Assembly (NCBI GenBank): GCA_946811185.2 | Contig: OX328113.1 | Coordinates: 6,882,001 to 6,946,000 of the forward strand | DNA: 64,000 bases | Origin: Hippopus hippopus | Lineage: Eukaryota; Mollusca; Bivalvia; Cardiida; Cardiidae | Reading direction: 5' to 3' | Shown: in pieces, positions 12,409 through 23,341 of the stretch | Position numbering within the stretch: position 1 is the first letter of the stretch | Layout of the letters: each line of letters starts with the position of its first letter | Translations under genes and position numbers: made by a program | The notes under the pieces: generated by a model | Seen by the model: the letters and a program-made list of their open reading frames with translations, nothing else | What the model was told of the DNA's origin: nothing | Database searches by the model: none

Positions 12409-12561
12409 AGTAGCTTCCTTCCAAATGGCTGTTAAAACTCTGGATTGTGTGACAGAATAACAAAAAAAAAACGAAGAGTGTGCCGATGTACAATTTGTAA
12501 AAATACGACATTGACGCATATTTCGTGAATCCTACTTCGGTAAAGTTCGTCTCCCGAACCT

Positions 12562-13018
12562 ACCATAGGCACTCGGTTTCCCTGTCTTTTACTTTTGTAC
12601 CTTACCTCTTCTATTTCTGCATATCATAATTACTAGAAGGTATTGCAGCAGCCATGTTTTAAAGCAACGGAAGCTCGTTCAAATTACACCGGTTCCCGAA
12701 TCGTCGCATAGCGAACATTGCAAAAACGGGTACCACGGTAATTTAAACATACTGTTCACTTTAACTTTATAAATACTGCAAAGTAAACGGTATGAATAAC
12801 GCACAGCTAAAATGAAGTAAGTTTATTTAAAAGTCCGAAATAACCGTGGTACCCGTATTGTAGATCTTCGCTATCCGACGATTCGGGAACCGGTGTAATT
12901 TGAACGAGCTCCCGTTGCTTTAAAACATAGCTGCTGCAATACCTTCTAGTATTTATGATATACAGAAATTAATGTAAATTGTGAAACTTTAAGTCATGGA
13001 AACCAAGTGCCTATGGAA
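12562..13018. mobile_element. Family J foldback element, ~457 bp
   Basis: Outer ends CCATAGGCACTCGGTTTCC and GGAAACCAAGTGCCTATGG are inverted, and the homology continues inward (GCAGCAGCCATGTTTTAAAG; ACCGGTTCCCGAATCGTCG; CGGGTACCACGG) for about 170 bp per arm around a 100-bp spacer. No ORF. Confidence 0.85.
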
Positions 13019-13351
13019 CCGACTAGCTTAATATAACTAGTGTTTCAATTTCATTTCTGGCCCATATACATATTCATTTGAAACGAGTCTCCACGGAAAC
13101 GGCCGAAGAGTGTGCCGAAGTATAAATAATACTATACAGCTTACTATTACAGGAAGCTTGGAGTTATTTACCCATGAAAGACTTCAATAAGTGAGCATCT
13201 CACCGTGATATGACTAAAGTCTTGTTGAAAACGGTGTAAAACACATCCACACAGTCATATTTGCACTTTTTCACAACTGTTGTTGTTTCATAGCAAGTTA
13301 GTCATGAGGGAAAACGCTTATGAAATATCGATACAGGCCCTATTTTTTATG

Positions 13352-13580
13352 GACTGTGAAAAAGAGGGCGTTATGCATCTGCAAAAAGTTTTGATCCAGG
13401 TCAGCCTGCGCAGTCCGCGCAGGCTGACCTGGGTCAAAACTCTTTGCTATATGTAAATTTTCTGCATGCCAAAGGACCATTCTACCTTCATGTCTAGTCG
13501 ATTGTTAGACTGAATAGATTTTATGGATCAATAGTTATAAAGATTGATTAAACTCGCTTTTGCCTAAGCATAGCTCATAA
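13352..13580. mobile_element. Family C element
   Basis: Core CAGCCTGCGCAGTCCGCGCA with its mirror at about 13399-13433; the body runs to an AGCATAGCTCAT end. Confidence 0.8.
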
Positions 13581-14460
13581 ATAAATGGCGTACATATTGA
13601 AAAGTGTGTTAAACTCCGAACAATCATTTTTATTTCTTTATATCATAATTGTTAAAGTATTTCATAGTGCAATACGCTAAGTGATGCTACAAACACAAAA
13701 CGTGTGTCTGTATGTGTGTTTGTGTGTAAGATTGTTGTCTTTGTTATATGTTTATATGTATCTTTGAAAAACAATGTCGTATCGCCTATTTCATCCAAGC
13801 CATGGGTAATGTGTGACAGCTATTTTATCACAAAACTACTGTTAAAGATACATTATACATGTACATTCTTACAGCAAAAAAAAAAAAAACTTTGTTAAAA
13901 CTTGAAAGTGTGTAGAATTACTCAGCTGTGTAAACATAAATAAATTACCAAAATATATATGGTTTAAATGATAGAAAAGCTCATGGGGTTCGTCCTCATT
14001 TGAAACCAGACACCACAGCAGCGATTGCTTTACAGGCTTCCAAAACATGAAATGTATTTTGTATCCGTCGTAATCTGTGCCACCTTGCAGCTGTCAGGGG
14101 CAACATTTGGAAGGAAGATATGAGAATGATTATAGTTTCATAAAATGACGATGAAATGGGCCTCATTTCTAAAACATTGCTAACCCAGATTTCTCTTGAA
14201 GTTAACGGTAAAATTGAATGATCGTGACAAAGCTGTGAAGTTATCATCTTTAGATTAAAAACAAAATTATTCTATTCACGTTTTGTGGAACTATTTTTGC
14301 AATTGATGTACACATCTGCAAAAGAAGCGAAAGACTTTATGTATATTTCAATATAAACATATAATTGTATATGTGGGCCCATGTTTTAGCACATCATAAA
14401 CTATGAGTCTAAAGGTACAATTATGTGATAAAAAGAATTTTTTGAGGTAATTTCATTTAA

Positions 14461-14762
14461 GGACAGGGCACCCAAATGGGATTCGTATAGCATCGTCTTT
14501 CATCGCCAAGATTCGTTGGCTTTTGAGGTAATTTCATTTAAAGACAGGGCACCGAAATTGGATTCGTATAGCATCGTCTTTCATCGCCAAGAATCGCACG
14601 AATTCGGCAGAGACTGGGGTAATCCGTAATCGATGCGGGGAAGCAGCGTCTATCGGTCGATCGATTACGGATTACCCGAGTCTTAGCCGAATCTGTACGG
14701 TTTTTTTTTTTCGGCGATGAAGAGCGATGTTACACGAATCCCATTACTGTGCCCTATCCTTA
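14461..14762. mobile_element. Family K foldback element
   Basis: GGACAGGGCACCCAAATGGG against ATCCCATTACTGTGCCCTATCC, with an inner palindrome GGGTAATCCGTAATCGAT ... ATCGATTACGGATTACCC. The left arm is partly duplicated in tandem (about 14449-14511 and 14524-14586). Confidence 0.8.
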
Positions 14763-15058
14763 ACTCGTCGACAAAAAATGTGATGAGACTCTTTTATCAA
14801 GCTCGGCAAAGGCTCGGTTCATGATATTTTTTCAAGTCTCTTTTAAAGAAATTTTATCTCAATTGCAAACACATATCAGATCCTATATATATCTATTATA
14901 ATGATACCATCAACAAGGCCCAGTAGCAGCCGAAAGTGAACGAGGCAGGTGTTAACCTCTATTCTGCTGAATAACTAACATGGATCTTTCAAGTCGATAG
15001 TAAAATGTTAAATGTTGCTATTTTGAAAGTTACTTTTGGAAAAAAATACACCCTTATC

Positions 15059-15123
15059 GGACAGTGTAGATTCAAGATCAGACTGCACGTTTTGTGCAGT
15101 CTGATCTTGATCTACACTGTCCG
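15059..15123. repeat. Family B palindrome
   Basis: Well-matched hairpin ATCAGACTGCACGTTTTGTG plus mirror between ACAGTGTAGA and TCTACACTGT, followed by the family's GCAGCCTAAGGGTTAA end. Confidence 0.82.
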
Positions 15124-15164
15124 CAAAAGGTCAGTGAGTCGCGCTTAGCAGCCTAAGGGTTAAA

Positions 15165-15375
15165 ACGCATTTTGATTTAAATCATACCATTTAAAAGCAT
15201 GGAAAATATTGTGAAGATAACAATCTATTATTAAAGGTTTGATCCAAGTGCTAGTCAATGGCAGAGAAAAAATGAATTTGAAAACCGGGTAAAAATCAAA
15301 CAGAAGATAGAGCGACATTGCCACTTCTTACCTAGTTTTAAAATTCATTGTTTTGTTTTTGATACATTTTTAACG
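15165..15375. mobile_element. Family H element, truncated copy
   Basis: Contains AAACGCATTTTGATTTAAAT and GATCCAAGTGCTAGTCAATG as in the copies at 7120 and 9845, but the right arm is lost. Confidence 0.55.
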
Positions 15376-15998
15376 TTATCCAATTGGTTTTGAGTAGTAT
15401 TAGAGTGTTCGGGTGACTAAGTGTGTGACCAGGTTAAAATCAAATTTTGATTATGGTATTGTGCAAGTGTTTTATCTTTAGTAATTTTCAGAGGTCCCGA
15501 TATAGATGTGGTAATAAATGATAAAAAGAAAATAAAAACTTTTGAACATATAACCTTTTTTTCTAAATTAATATTTATTATATTCCTATCAGTGAATTAC
15601 TGGAATTTCACCGTGAATAACAGCACTAGTGATGATAATTATGGTATCATCACTAGTGACGATATACGTTGTAGTTTTAGAATATTTGCCGGAACTACTT
15701 TTTTCCCAATATTTCTCATATTGTACCATTCTTGATAATTATTAGAATAAAAAAGGATGGATTAGGATTAATGATAAATAGGATTATCAACTGGTTGTGT
15801 GTGATGTTAAAAATCTGTCACTCGAATGTGGTTTGATACGGTTAAAAAACTCATCCTTCGGACTCGTTTTCCAACCGCATCACACCCCATTCTAGTGACA
15901 GATTTTTAACATCACGCACAACCAGTTGGTTACCCTCTATTTATTATATTCCTATAAGTGAATTACTGGAGTTGACAGTGAATAACACCGCTAGTGAT

Positions 15999-16169
15999 TG
16001 TTACGGGAGACCACTCCTTCATGCATGGCTTCGTCCCGATTTAAATACAATACCTTACAACTGCGTTAGGGAGATATCTCTTTAGCTCAGTGGTTATGGT
16101 ATTGGTCTTTTAAACCTCGAAAAACGAGGATCTTGTCCGCCGCGGGTTCGAATCCCGCCAGATGCGGTT
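15999..16169 (+). repeat. Left LTR of the TRIM, with tRNA-like segment
   Basis: The tRNA-like part spans about 16072-16166. Box A is TAGCTCAGTGG at 16083-16093 and box B a perfect GGTTCGAATCC at 16145-16155, within a 5-bp T-stem GCGGG/CCCGC. An anticodon-like 7-nt loop CTTTTAA and a long variable-arm-like stem CTCG/CGAG lie between. The acceptor stem is poorly paired, so this is a tRNA-derived Pol III promoter rather than a functional tRNA. Confidence 0.85.
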
Positions 16170-16227
16170 TGTATTTCTGCCATGCATTTGTTCATTTGTT
16201 TCTTTGTTACGGACTTTGTTCGTAAGA

Positions 16228-16245
16228 TGGGGGCTCGTCCGGGAT
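16228..16245 (+). promoter_or_regulatory. Primer-binding site, proline-tRNA type
   Basis: TGGGGGCTCGTCCGGGAT is identical to the 18-nt PBS of murine leukaemia virus, complementary to the 3' end of tRNA-Pro. It begins 58 nt after the apparent end of the left LTR, not directly next to it. Confidence 0.85.
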
Positions 16246-16354
16246 TGGCCATTGAGCCGTTAATCCCATTTGTTGTCCAAAAACGGACATTTGTTGCCTA
16301 AATAATAGACTTACTGCCTAATAAGGCTTTGAGTCATCAATAAATGATGACTTT

Positions 16355-16363
16355 AAGAGGGGA
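16355..16363 (+). promoter_or_regulatory. Polypurine tract of the TRIM
   Basis: AAGAGGGGA lies 2 nt before the right LTR, as expected for a plus-strand primer. Confidence 0.7.
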
Positions 16364-16365
16364 TG

Positions 16366-16536
16366 TGTTACGGGAGACCACTCCTTCATGCATGGCTTCG
16401 TCCCGATTTAAATACAATACCCGACAACTGCGTTAGGGAGATATCTCTTTAGGTCAGTGGTTATGGTATTGGTCTTTTAAACCTCGAAAAACGAGGATCA
16501 TGTCCGCCGTGGGTTCGAATCCCGCCAGATGCGGTT
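16366..16536 (+). repeat. Right LTR of the TRIM
   Basis: Copy of 15999-16169 with about five substitutions, one inside box A (TAGGTCAGTGG). Box B is intact at 16512-16522. Confidence 0.85.
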
Positions 16537-16674
16537 TGATGATAACTATGGTATCATCACAAGTGACGATATAGTTTTAGAACGTTTGCCAGAACTACTT
16601 TTTTTCCTTTATTGCTCATATTTTACCATTCTTGATAATTATTAGACAAAAAATTAGGAAATTAATAAATAGGA

Positions 16675-16820
16675 TAATCAACTGGTTGTGTGTGATATTA
16701 AAAATTTGTCACACGAATGGGGTTGACACGGTTAAAAAACTCGTCCTTCGGACTCGTTTTTCAACCGCATCACACCCCATTCTAGTGACAGATTTTTAAC
16801 ATCACACACAACCAGGTGAT
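16675..16820. repeat. Family F hairpin
   Basis: Long stem between ATCAACTGGTTGTGTGTGAT and its mirror, apex CTCGTCCTTCGGACTCG. It is near-identical to 15784-15940 and 21097-21240. Confidence 0.8.
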
Positions 16821-17823
16821 TATCCTCCATTTATTCCATTCTTTCAAGGCACCCCTTCTCCATCCTTGACACACGGGCGGGATCGAAGTTTCGAGCTAAA
16901 AACTCGAAGATTCAAACACGTATTAAAAGCACAGTATCGGCTAAAATTAAATAATGTGGGAGAAATAATGCATTTGAATTTGAATCGAAGGCGAACCGGA
17001 TAAATTTCGGAGCCGAGCCCGATAAACTTAACCCATCCAAGACATCAACCATCTATTCTATTTATCCTGTCACTCACTGTAACGGAACAAAACAAAACAA
17101 ACAAACGAAAAAAAAAAAAATGATAAAGACCGTACCTTTAATAATTTTCCGGAGCCAAGCCTGATCGACTTTCCCAATCCAAGACACCAACCGTCTATTT
17201 TATTTATCCTTTTTCTCAATTATAATCCAAAATCCGACTAAATTGAACATTTCGCTCGAAATAAGGCACATATTGTCATCTTTCTCACTAGATCTATGAG
17301 AAACTTTAAAAAATGAAGAACCGTGTTTACAAAACCCTCTGGATATGCAGCTGCAATAATGACGTCATGAATGATATTGGCTACGTCATAATTATTAAAC
17401 GTGACGTATATCCGCAGAAAAATATTGTGGCGAAGAAGACAATGTGTTTTAACGTAACATACTATTAATCAAACTAGCAAAAGTATTCGCGAGCGATTGA
17501 TTAATTCATTACGGCAGTAAGACGCTTGGTTGAAAATAGTCCCACTTAGCAGGTGCGCACTTATCAGTCACGTGACCAGCTGACGGATAACAAAAAAAAT
17601 ATACGGCACCCTGTTATCGGGTCGAAAGTGTCGAAGGTGACAGGATAAAATTGAATTTGCGTTTGTTTATCGTCGACACCGATTGCCCATATGGACGAAG
17701 TCCCCTGTGAGCTGTTAGTACTGTTACAGGGGATAGTGCAGATACAAGACGAAACCCATCCTAAGTTACGCCTGGTTCTTTTTAACGTACTTGGTGTATA
17801 GAACCGTCACACGGGACCTAGGT

Positions 17824-18369
17824 TTAAAGGTGGGTATTTAGATTTTTCACATCTCACCAAATTGAAAAATATATATATCACTGAAATTTATATGAAAAAA
17901 CAATACAAATCATCAATAATTAAGAATCATAAAATTACTAAAAAAACAAAAATTGATAGTGTTGCCTTAAAAGGCTACGTAGCCTCTTAAGGTATTTTTA
18001 GATTTCGCGCCAGAAATCAAAAAAAGCATTTTGGGAATGTCAAGTGACGGGTACGTGACTAATGACGCTTAAATTCCATAACATAACAAACATGTAATTA
18101 TTTTCCATAATGCCTTCCTCGGACGCTATATTTAAAGCTTCGTCTGTGTATTTCTGGTATGTAAATGAGCGAGTTGCTCATCTAAAAATAGACCGTGATT
18201 CCCGTCAGTGTCGACCTGGGCCGTAGTAAATCTCTAATTTCTCTTGTTGTCGGATGGTTTCGACTACTGGGGTTTTATGAATGAAAATTAAAAGGCTTTG
18301 GGAGTATAAGGATGATTTTTTTGTATTTTTGTAAAATTTTCGTCCCAAAATCTGAAGGGCCGCCTTTAA
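17824..18369 (+). mobile_element. Family I element, copy 1 (TTAAAGGTGG ends)
   Basis: About 545 bp with ends TTTAAAGGTGGG and CCGCCTTTAA. A second copy with about 90% similarity by eye is at 43848-44392. No ORF; short terminal inverted repeats suggest a non-autonomous DNA element. Confidence 0.75.
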
Positions 18370-18401
18370 CGTCTCATCCGAAAGACTTTTAATAATTTTA
18401 G

Positions 18402-18495
18402 ATGGCCAGCCGTGGGAATCGAACCCACACCCTTAAGTGACCTGAAACATCACGTTCATGAGTCCTACGCTCTACCCACGGAGCTTTGCGGGCTA
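18402..18495 (-). mobile_element. tRNA-derived SINE-like fragment
   Basis: On the minus strand: box A-like GGGTAGAGCGTAGG, box B GGTTCGATTCC in a T-stem GTGGG/CCCAC, and a variable-arm-like stem GTGA/TCAC. The anticodon arm does not pair properly, so this is not called as a tRNA gene. It abuts a (GA)n array. Confidence 0.6.
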
Positions 18496-18497
<2 letters not shown>

Positions 18498-18532
<35 letters not shown>

Positions 18533-18572
18533 CAGAGAGAGAGAGACAGACAGAGACAGAGACAGAGAAAGA
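18498..18572. repeat. (GA)n/(GACA)n microsatellite
   Basis: Uninterrupted GA units passing into GACAGA units. Confidence 0.9.
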
Positions 18573-18703
18573 AATTAAAAGCGAATTTTTGTATGGGTGG
18601 CTGTCTGTATAAGGGAGGTAATTATTAAGGAAATGAAATGAGCGTTTCAGAGATTTGTCTATCGTGATTTCTTGACAAAGCATTTCAGCTTGCTCGCTCT
18701 ATC

Positions 18704-18782
18704 TACCTTCCTACCTACCTACCTACCTACCTACCTACCTATCCATCTATCTATCTATCTATCTATTTATCTATATATCCGT
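18704..18782. repeat. (CTAC)n/(ATCT)n microsatellite
   Basis: Compound tetranucleotide array. Confidence 0.9.
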
Positions 18783-18867
18783 TTCTTTCTCTACAACGCT
18801 CGTTATCCGGTGATGATTATGATACCCACAGCTTTCGTATTAAAATGACTAGTTAAGCTCCTACTCT

Positions 18868-19104
18868 TTATTCATCACAACAGTACAGTTCAATTTCATT
18901 CAAGGCGGTGTCATCCCCATTTATGGGTAGCTCGATCTTGGTTCGAATTCCGCAGATCGCCGAGTATAGAGGGCAACTTTCACTCCATTTTCCGTAAATA
19001 CCCCAAAAACCGGAACCACGTGACAGTTCGACCTCCGTGTTGCTGGTGTCAAAATCTCGACATTTGAATTTTACGAAATCAGCCGCCGTGTCGTCACCGC
19101 CTCC
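18868..19104 (-). CDS. VMO1-like protein copy A, exon 3
   Basis: Last 78 residues of copy A (protein positions 135-212). It holds the third VMO1-type repeat: GDDTAADFVKFKC, then FWGIYGKWSESCP and GDDTALNEIELYCC, matching the family pattern W.W..CP...A.G...K.E...GDDTALN.I.L.C. The acceptor is a strong ACCAACAG read on the minus strand at 19105-19112. The stop TAA is 18868-18870 and overlaps an AATAAA signal at 18867-18872. VMO1 proteins are secreted beta-prism proteins of egg envelopes and other extracellular coats. Confidence 0.85.
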   Translation of the reverse strand, partial: GGGDDTAADFVKFKCRDFDTSNTEVELSRGSGFWGIYGKWSESCPLYSAICGIRTKIELPINGDDTALNEIELYCCDE

Positions 19105-19129
19105 CTGTTGGTAAATGCAAAGGAAATTC

Positions 19130-19510
19130 GTATTAGTGACATATAGGATCTGACATGAGTTTGCGTTTGAGATAAAATTCTATCAAACGAGCGTAGGGAA
19201 AATGTTATTGTTGGCGAGCTTAATAACATTTTTTCTTGACGAGTTTAATAAAATTTTATCTCAAACGACAACGAACGTCAGATTTTTTTTTTTAATCACA
19301 TAACGATATTTTACAAATTATAGAAAAACATCTATACATACGCCGCGGTAATATCCATAAAACCCATTCACTTGAATGAAATACGTACAAAATGACGTCA
19401 AAAATGACGTCGAACAATTGTAATATCACATATAAGATAAGAAAATTTGTAATGGGTGTATTACACTGAAAACAAGGGAGGTTATGTGATAAAGAATTTT
19501 ATAAACGAGT
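19130..19510 (+). mobile_element. Family E foldback element, copy 1
   Basis: Starts ATATAGGATCTGACATG, has inverted arms TTTGAGATAAAATTCTATCA ... ATAAAATTTTATCTCAAAC, and contains a doubled AAAATGACGTC motif. Ends AAGGGAGGTTATGTGATAAA. Sits in VMO1-like copy A intron 2. Confidence 0.75.
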
Positions 19511-20012
19511 CAGGAAAAGCATGTCATTAAGTGAGCCTCAGTGAAAATAAGTAAAAAATAGCGAATTTTTATGAACTGGTGTCTTTTCTTTTTAACAATT
19601 GTTTTTTTTTTTACCCGTTCCAATACCATTATTGCAACCACATTAGAACAGTCGTCTGCAAATAAGCCATGCTCAGTGAAAAGGGGGTTTTATGCATATG
19701 CAAAAAAGTACCGACCCATGTCAGTCAATCACACACGACGGAAAAAAAATCCGTTTCTACACTCAGTGGAATACGGTTCCAAATATGATATGATGACGTC
19801 ATAATGACGTAATTCACGCGCGGTATACGTATGTATTCATTTGCAAGTTCATTGGTCAAAATCTTACGCTGTAATATTCATCCTCCATTCATAAAGAATA
19901 AGTAAATGGCTACTACACCATTAATTGTTTTATATTTCTTACCGTTTTCGAATGAAATGTCAATAATTTGCAACATTTTGTCGTTGAAAAGTGTAGGTAT
20001 ATAATAAAAGGT

Positions 20013-20169
20013 ATATTGTGCTATGGTGACTTTCCTGGTGCTTGTATTTACTTCTCGCTGCGTAAGAACATTTTGGCATCTCGCTCGACCTTCGGTCTCG
20101 CGAGATACCAAATTTTCTCACGCCGCTCGAAGTAAATACAAACACCACGAAAGTCACTACAGCATAATA
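20013..20169. repeat. Family G hairpin
   Basis: Arms ATATTGTGCTATGGTGACTT and its mirror continue as GTATTTACTTC/GAAGTAAATAC; the apex CTCGACCTTCGGTCTCG resembles the family F apex. Located in an intron of VMO1-like copy A. Confidence 0.75.
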
Positions 20170-20681
20170 TTCCGTATTTATTATATTCCTATCAGTGAAT
20201 TACTGGGATTTCTCAGTGTTTTATTTTTTTAGTTTTTCACAGTGAATAACATCACTAGTGATGATATGGTATCATCACTAGTGATGATATAGTTTTAGAA
20301 TGTTTGCCGAAACTACTTTTTATACCCCCGCAAAACGAATGTTTTCGGGAGTATACTGGAATCAGCCTGTCTGTCTGTTTGTCCGTCCGTTTGTCCGTCC
20401 GTGCGTCCGTCCGTGTGTCCGTCTGTGTACAAATAATTGCCTGTTTCTGTCAAAGCGCTGGCGGGGGTATTAAATCACATTCAGTGACAGCTCTAGCTTT
20501 TCCTATATTTCTCTCAGTTTAATGTTTCTGTCTCTGCTTCAAACATCTTTAGTAAACAATAGCACAGTTAAAAGATTTTCGGTACAGTCTTTCCAAACAA
20601 TCCCGAGTTGAAGACCTTGTGAGAGAAATCTTTCGAAAACATTTCGAGAAAAGAAGATAACTTTTGTGGGAGAGAGCTCTT

Positions 20682-20752
20682 GGAAAACATTGTGGAAAAA
20701 CGAGAAAATGCTATCAACCAGCATTTTCTCCTTTTTCCATAATGTTTTCTAT
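20682..20752. repeat. Family A palindrome
   Basis: GGAAAACATTGTGGAAAAAC arm with mirror CTTTTTCCATAATGTTTTC, inside the family F array. Confidence 0.75.
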
Positions 20753-21576
20753 CATGTCAGAAAACCGAAGATCCTTTGTACCAGTTTAGTATTTGTCATT
20801 TGGAGATGTTTTTAATTTGGGAAAGTCTTAAACTTGTCATGTGGGAAAGGGTTAACTGTTTCTTCTTCTAATTTCATATGGCTGGTTTTAAATTGTAAAG
20901 GTGCAAAACAATGCATTTCTTTAAATGTAGAGATAGATGACTTAACATACCCTCGAGCGTTACGTCATCTATTGCGTCAGCTGCTTCTGCCAAAAATGGA
21001 TCATGTGTTTGTAATGAAAAGTCCTATACACATACCTACCGTTCTTGATAATTATTAGCAAACAAAGGGAGAATTAGGAATATAATAAATAGAATAATCA
21101 ACTGGTGATGTGTGATATTAAAAGTCTGTCACTCGAATGGGGTTTGATACGGTTAAAAAACTCGTCCTTCGGACTCGTTTTTCAACCGCATCACACCCCA
21201 TTCTAGTGATAGATTTTTAATATCACACACCACCAGTTGATTATCCTCTGTTTATTACATTCCTATCAGTGAATTACTGGGATTTCTCAGTGTAATATTT
21301 TTTCAGTTTTTCACAGTGAATAACATCACAAGTGACGATATGGTATCATCAGTAGTGATCATATAGTTTTAGAACGTTTGCCGGAACTATTTTTTTTCCT
21401 ATATTGCTCACAGTCTAATGTTTCTGTGTCTGCTTCAAACATCTTTAGTAGACAATAGCACAGTGAAAATATTTTTGGTGCAGTCTTTCCAAACAATCCT
21501 GAGTTAACGATCTTGTGGGAGAAATCTTTTGAAAACATTTCGAGAAAAGAAGATAGCTTTTGTGGGAGATAACTCT

Positions 21577-21648
21577 TAAAAATATTGTGGAAAAACGAGA
21601 AAACACTACCGACCAGCATTTTCTTCTTTTTCCATAATGTTTTCTATC
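21577..21648. repeat. Family A palindrome, degenerate
   Basis: Counterpart of 20682 in the duplicated unit; the centre has changed to CACTACCGACCAGC. Confidence 0.65.
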
Positions 21649-22045
21649 CTATCAGAAAATCTAACGTCTTTTGTACCAATTTAGTATTTGTCATCTGGAG
21701 CTGTTTTTAATTTGGGAAAGTCTTGAACTTTTCATGTGGGAAAGGGTTAACTGTCTCTTCTTCTAATTTCATATGGCTGGTTTTAAATTTTAAAGGTGCA
21801 AAACAATGCATGCCTTTAAATGTAGAGATAGATGACTTAACATACCCTCGAGCGTTACGTCATCTATTGCGTCAGCTGCTTCTGCCAAAAATGGATCATG
21901 TGTTTGTAATGAAAAGTCCTATACACATACCTACCGTTCTTGATAGTTATTAGTAAACAAAGAGAGAATTAGGAATATAATAAATAGAATAATCGACTGG
22001 TGGTGTGTGATATTAACACACCACCAGTTGATTATCCTCTATATC

Positions 22046-22375
22046 TTATACACGTTTAATATCACAATTATGTAACGTCATTTTTGACGTCATTTTGTAC
22101 GTTTTTCATAGAAGTGAATGGGTTTTATGGATATTACCAATGGGTTGATCGATAGATGGTTATGCATTTTCGAGCTATAATTTGTGAAATATTGTTATGT
22201 GATAAAAAGAATCTGACATTTGTTGGCGTTTGAGATAAAATTTTATTAAACTCGTCTAGATAAAATGTTATTAAGCTCGCCAAAAGGCTCGCTTAATAAT
22301 ATTTTTCCCCAGACTCGTTGAATAAAATTCTATCTCAAACATCAACTAATGGCAGATCCTATATATCTTGGAACG
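22046..22375 (-). mobile_element. Family E foldback element, copy 2
   Basis: Reverse-orientation copy: AATTATGTAACGTCATTTTTG first, then the TTTTATTAAACTCGTCT / mirror hairpin, ending GCAGATCCTATATATC just before exon 2 of VMO1-like copy A. Confidence 0.75.
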
Positions 22376-22393
22376 AATAAGACAATTTCTTAC

Positions 22394-22603
22394 CTGGTCC
22401 GGTTCAACCTGCATCACAAATGAAGTAAGGAACTTGATTTGTCCAAGGGAATTCGTTGGACACTTCAAATCTACGCTCCACACACCCCACTGGCCTATAG
22501 CGGAAGTGACGTCACCACCATATCCACCGGAATCGATAAAACCACAGTGCAACTTCACAGCGTTCAGAGCGGTATCGTCACCTCTGTGCTGGTCACCTTC
22601 GAT
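22394..22603 (-). CDS. VMO1-like protein copy A, exon 2
   Basis: 70 codons (protein positions 65-134), both splice phases 0. It begins after TTGTAG and ends GACCAG|GTAAGA read on the minus strand. The segment has GDDTALNAVKLHC, the end of VMO1 repeat 1, and GQWGVWSVDLKCP plus FVMQVEP of repeat 2. The copy B equivalent at 28259-28468 has the Trp of GQWG replaced by a stop. Confidence 0.85.
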
Positions 22604-23341
22604 CTACAAGCGTGTAACATATTTATTTGAGCCATACTCTGTGAAAAGGGGGTTTTAAATGCTGACCTGTGTCGAAACGTTTTGGCTTTTGGTAAGTTTT
22701 CTGTCTGTTCACGGACCATTCTAGCTAAGGATAAAGCCAGTTGTTAGATGGATCTTATGGATCCATAATCATGCGATGACTTGCTTGGTATTATGCATCA
22801 CGGAGATGTATTAAATCTCCTTTTTACCACAGCATAACTCATTTCTTTGTAAAATCTACTGTCGGATCACAGCGGAGACAAGTTTTTGATACAAACATCC
22901 AAGCAGCGCCTAGGGAAAAGAGAATTTACATCTTTAGCAAACGATTAAATTTTTTCTCTGTCTAAATTGATAGCATTTACAGAGGAGAAAATAAATGTGA
23001 CTAAAGTTATGGGATTTGCATCAAAGAGGTGTAGAAAACATTGTGAGAAAAGGAGAAAACGCTGGTTACAATGTTTTCTAAAGCCTTCGTCTTCAGGGTC
23101 GTTCAAACCAGGCATAATATGATAAAGGGTTACTCCATCTTTGTATTGTATAATACCAAGTAAGTAACCGCAATATGTTGATCGATTTTGTCTAAGAATC
23201 TGCTGAACCATAAGGTTGAATGGTCCTTTGACATGCTGAAACTTCACAAATATTAATAAGTTTCGACCATAGTCAGCCTTTGCGTTGACAACACAGGCTG
23301 ACCGGGGTCGATTTCTAATTTTTTAAATGCTTAACCCTTTA

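Larger units (their letters stand above)
15995..16540 (+). mobile_element. Miniature LTR retrotransposon (TRIM) with tRNA-like LTRs
   Basis: Two 171-bp direct repeats (15999-16169 and 16366-16536, about 97% identical by eye) begin TGTTACGGGAG. They flank a 196-bp interior with a PBS-like site (16228-16245) and a purine tract AAGAGGGGA just before the right repeat. The flanking 4 bp TGAT (15995-15998, 16537-16540) restore the family F sequence CTAGTGATGATAAC, so TGAT reads as a target duplication. There is no ORF, so it needs enzymes in trans. I recall published animal TRIMs with tRNA-like LTRs and 4-bp duplications (named Helenus); the match was not verified. Confidence 0.85.
15560..16835 (+). 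repeat. Family F array: ~530-bp units with foldback hairpin
   Basis: Two tandem units, each made of a TTATTCCTATCAGTGAATTAC body, a CACTAGTGATGAT..ATCATCACTAGTG motif and a long hairpin (arms AACTGGTTGTGTGTGAT..; loop CTCGTCCTTCGGACTCG) at 15784-15940 and 16675-16820. The array is interrupted by the miniature LTR element at 15999-16536. Related units recur at 20165-22045. Confidence 0.8.
20165..22045 (+). repeat. Family F array, second block, with segmental duplication
   Basis: Two units (about 20165-21090 and 21240-21990) plus hairpins at 21097-21240 and a truncated one at 21996-22030. Each unit contains a family A palindrome and a conserved non-coding block with CATGTGGGAAAGGGTTAACTG. Unit 1 also has an inserted TCCG-rich stretch at about 20322-20470. 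It lies within VMO1-like copy A intron 2. Confidence 0.7.

Noticed and set aside
16072..16166. A tRNA-Lys-like gene (anticodon loop CTTTTAA)
   Set aside because: Acceptor stem poorly paired and the segment is duplicated inside LTRs; treated as a tRNA-derived promoter.
18402..18495. A tRNA gene on the minus strand
   Set aside because: Anticodon arm does not fold; box A and B fit a SINE head.
20834..21953. Two similar 74-76-aa frames about 890 bp apart
   Set aside because: Similarity comes from segmental duplication of the family F unit; start contexts and ends carry no gene signals.
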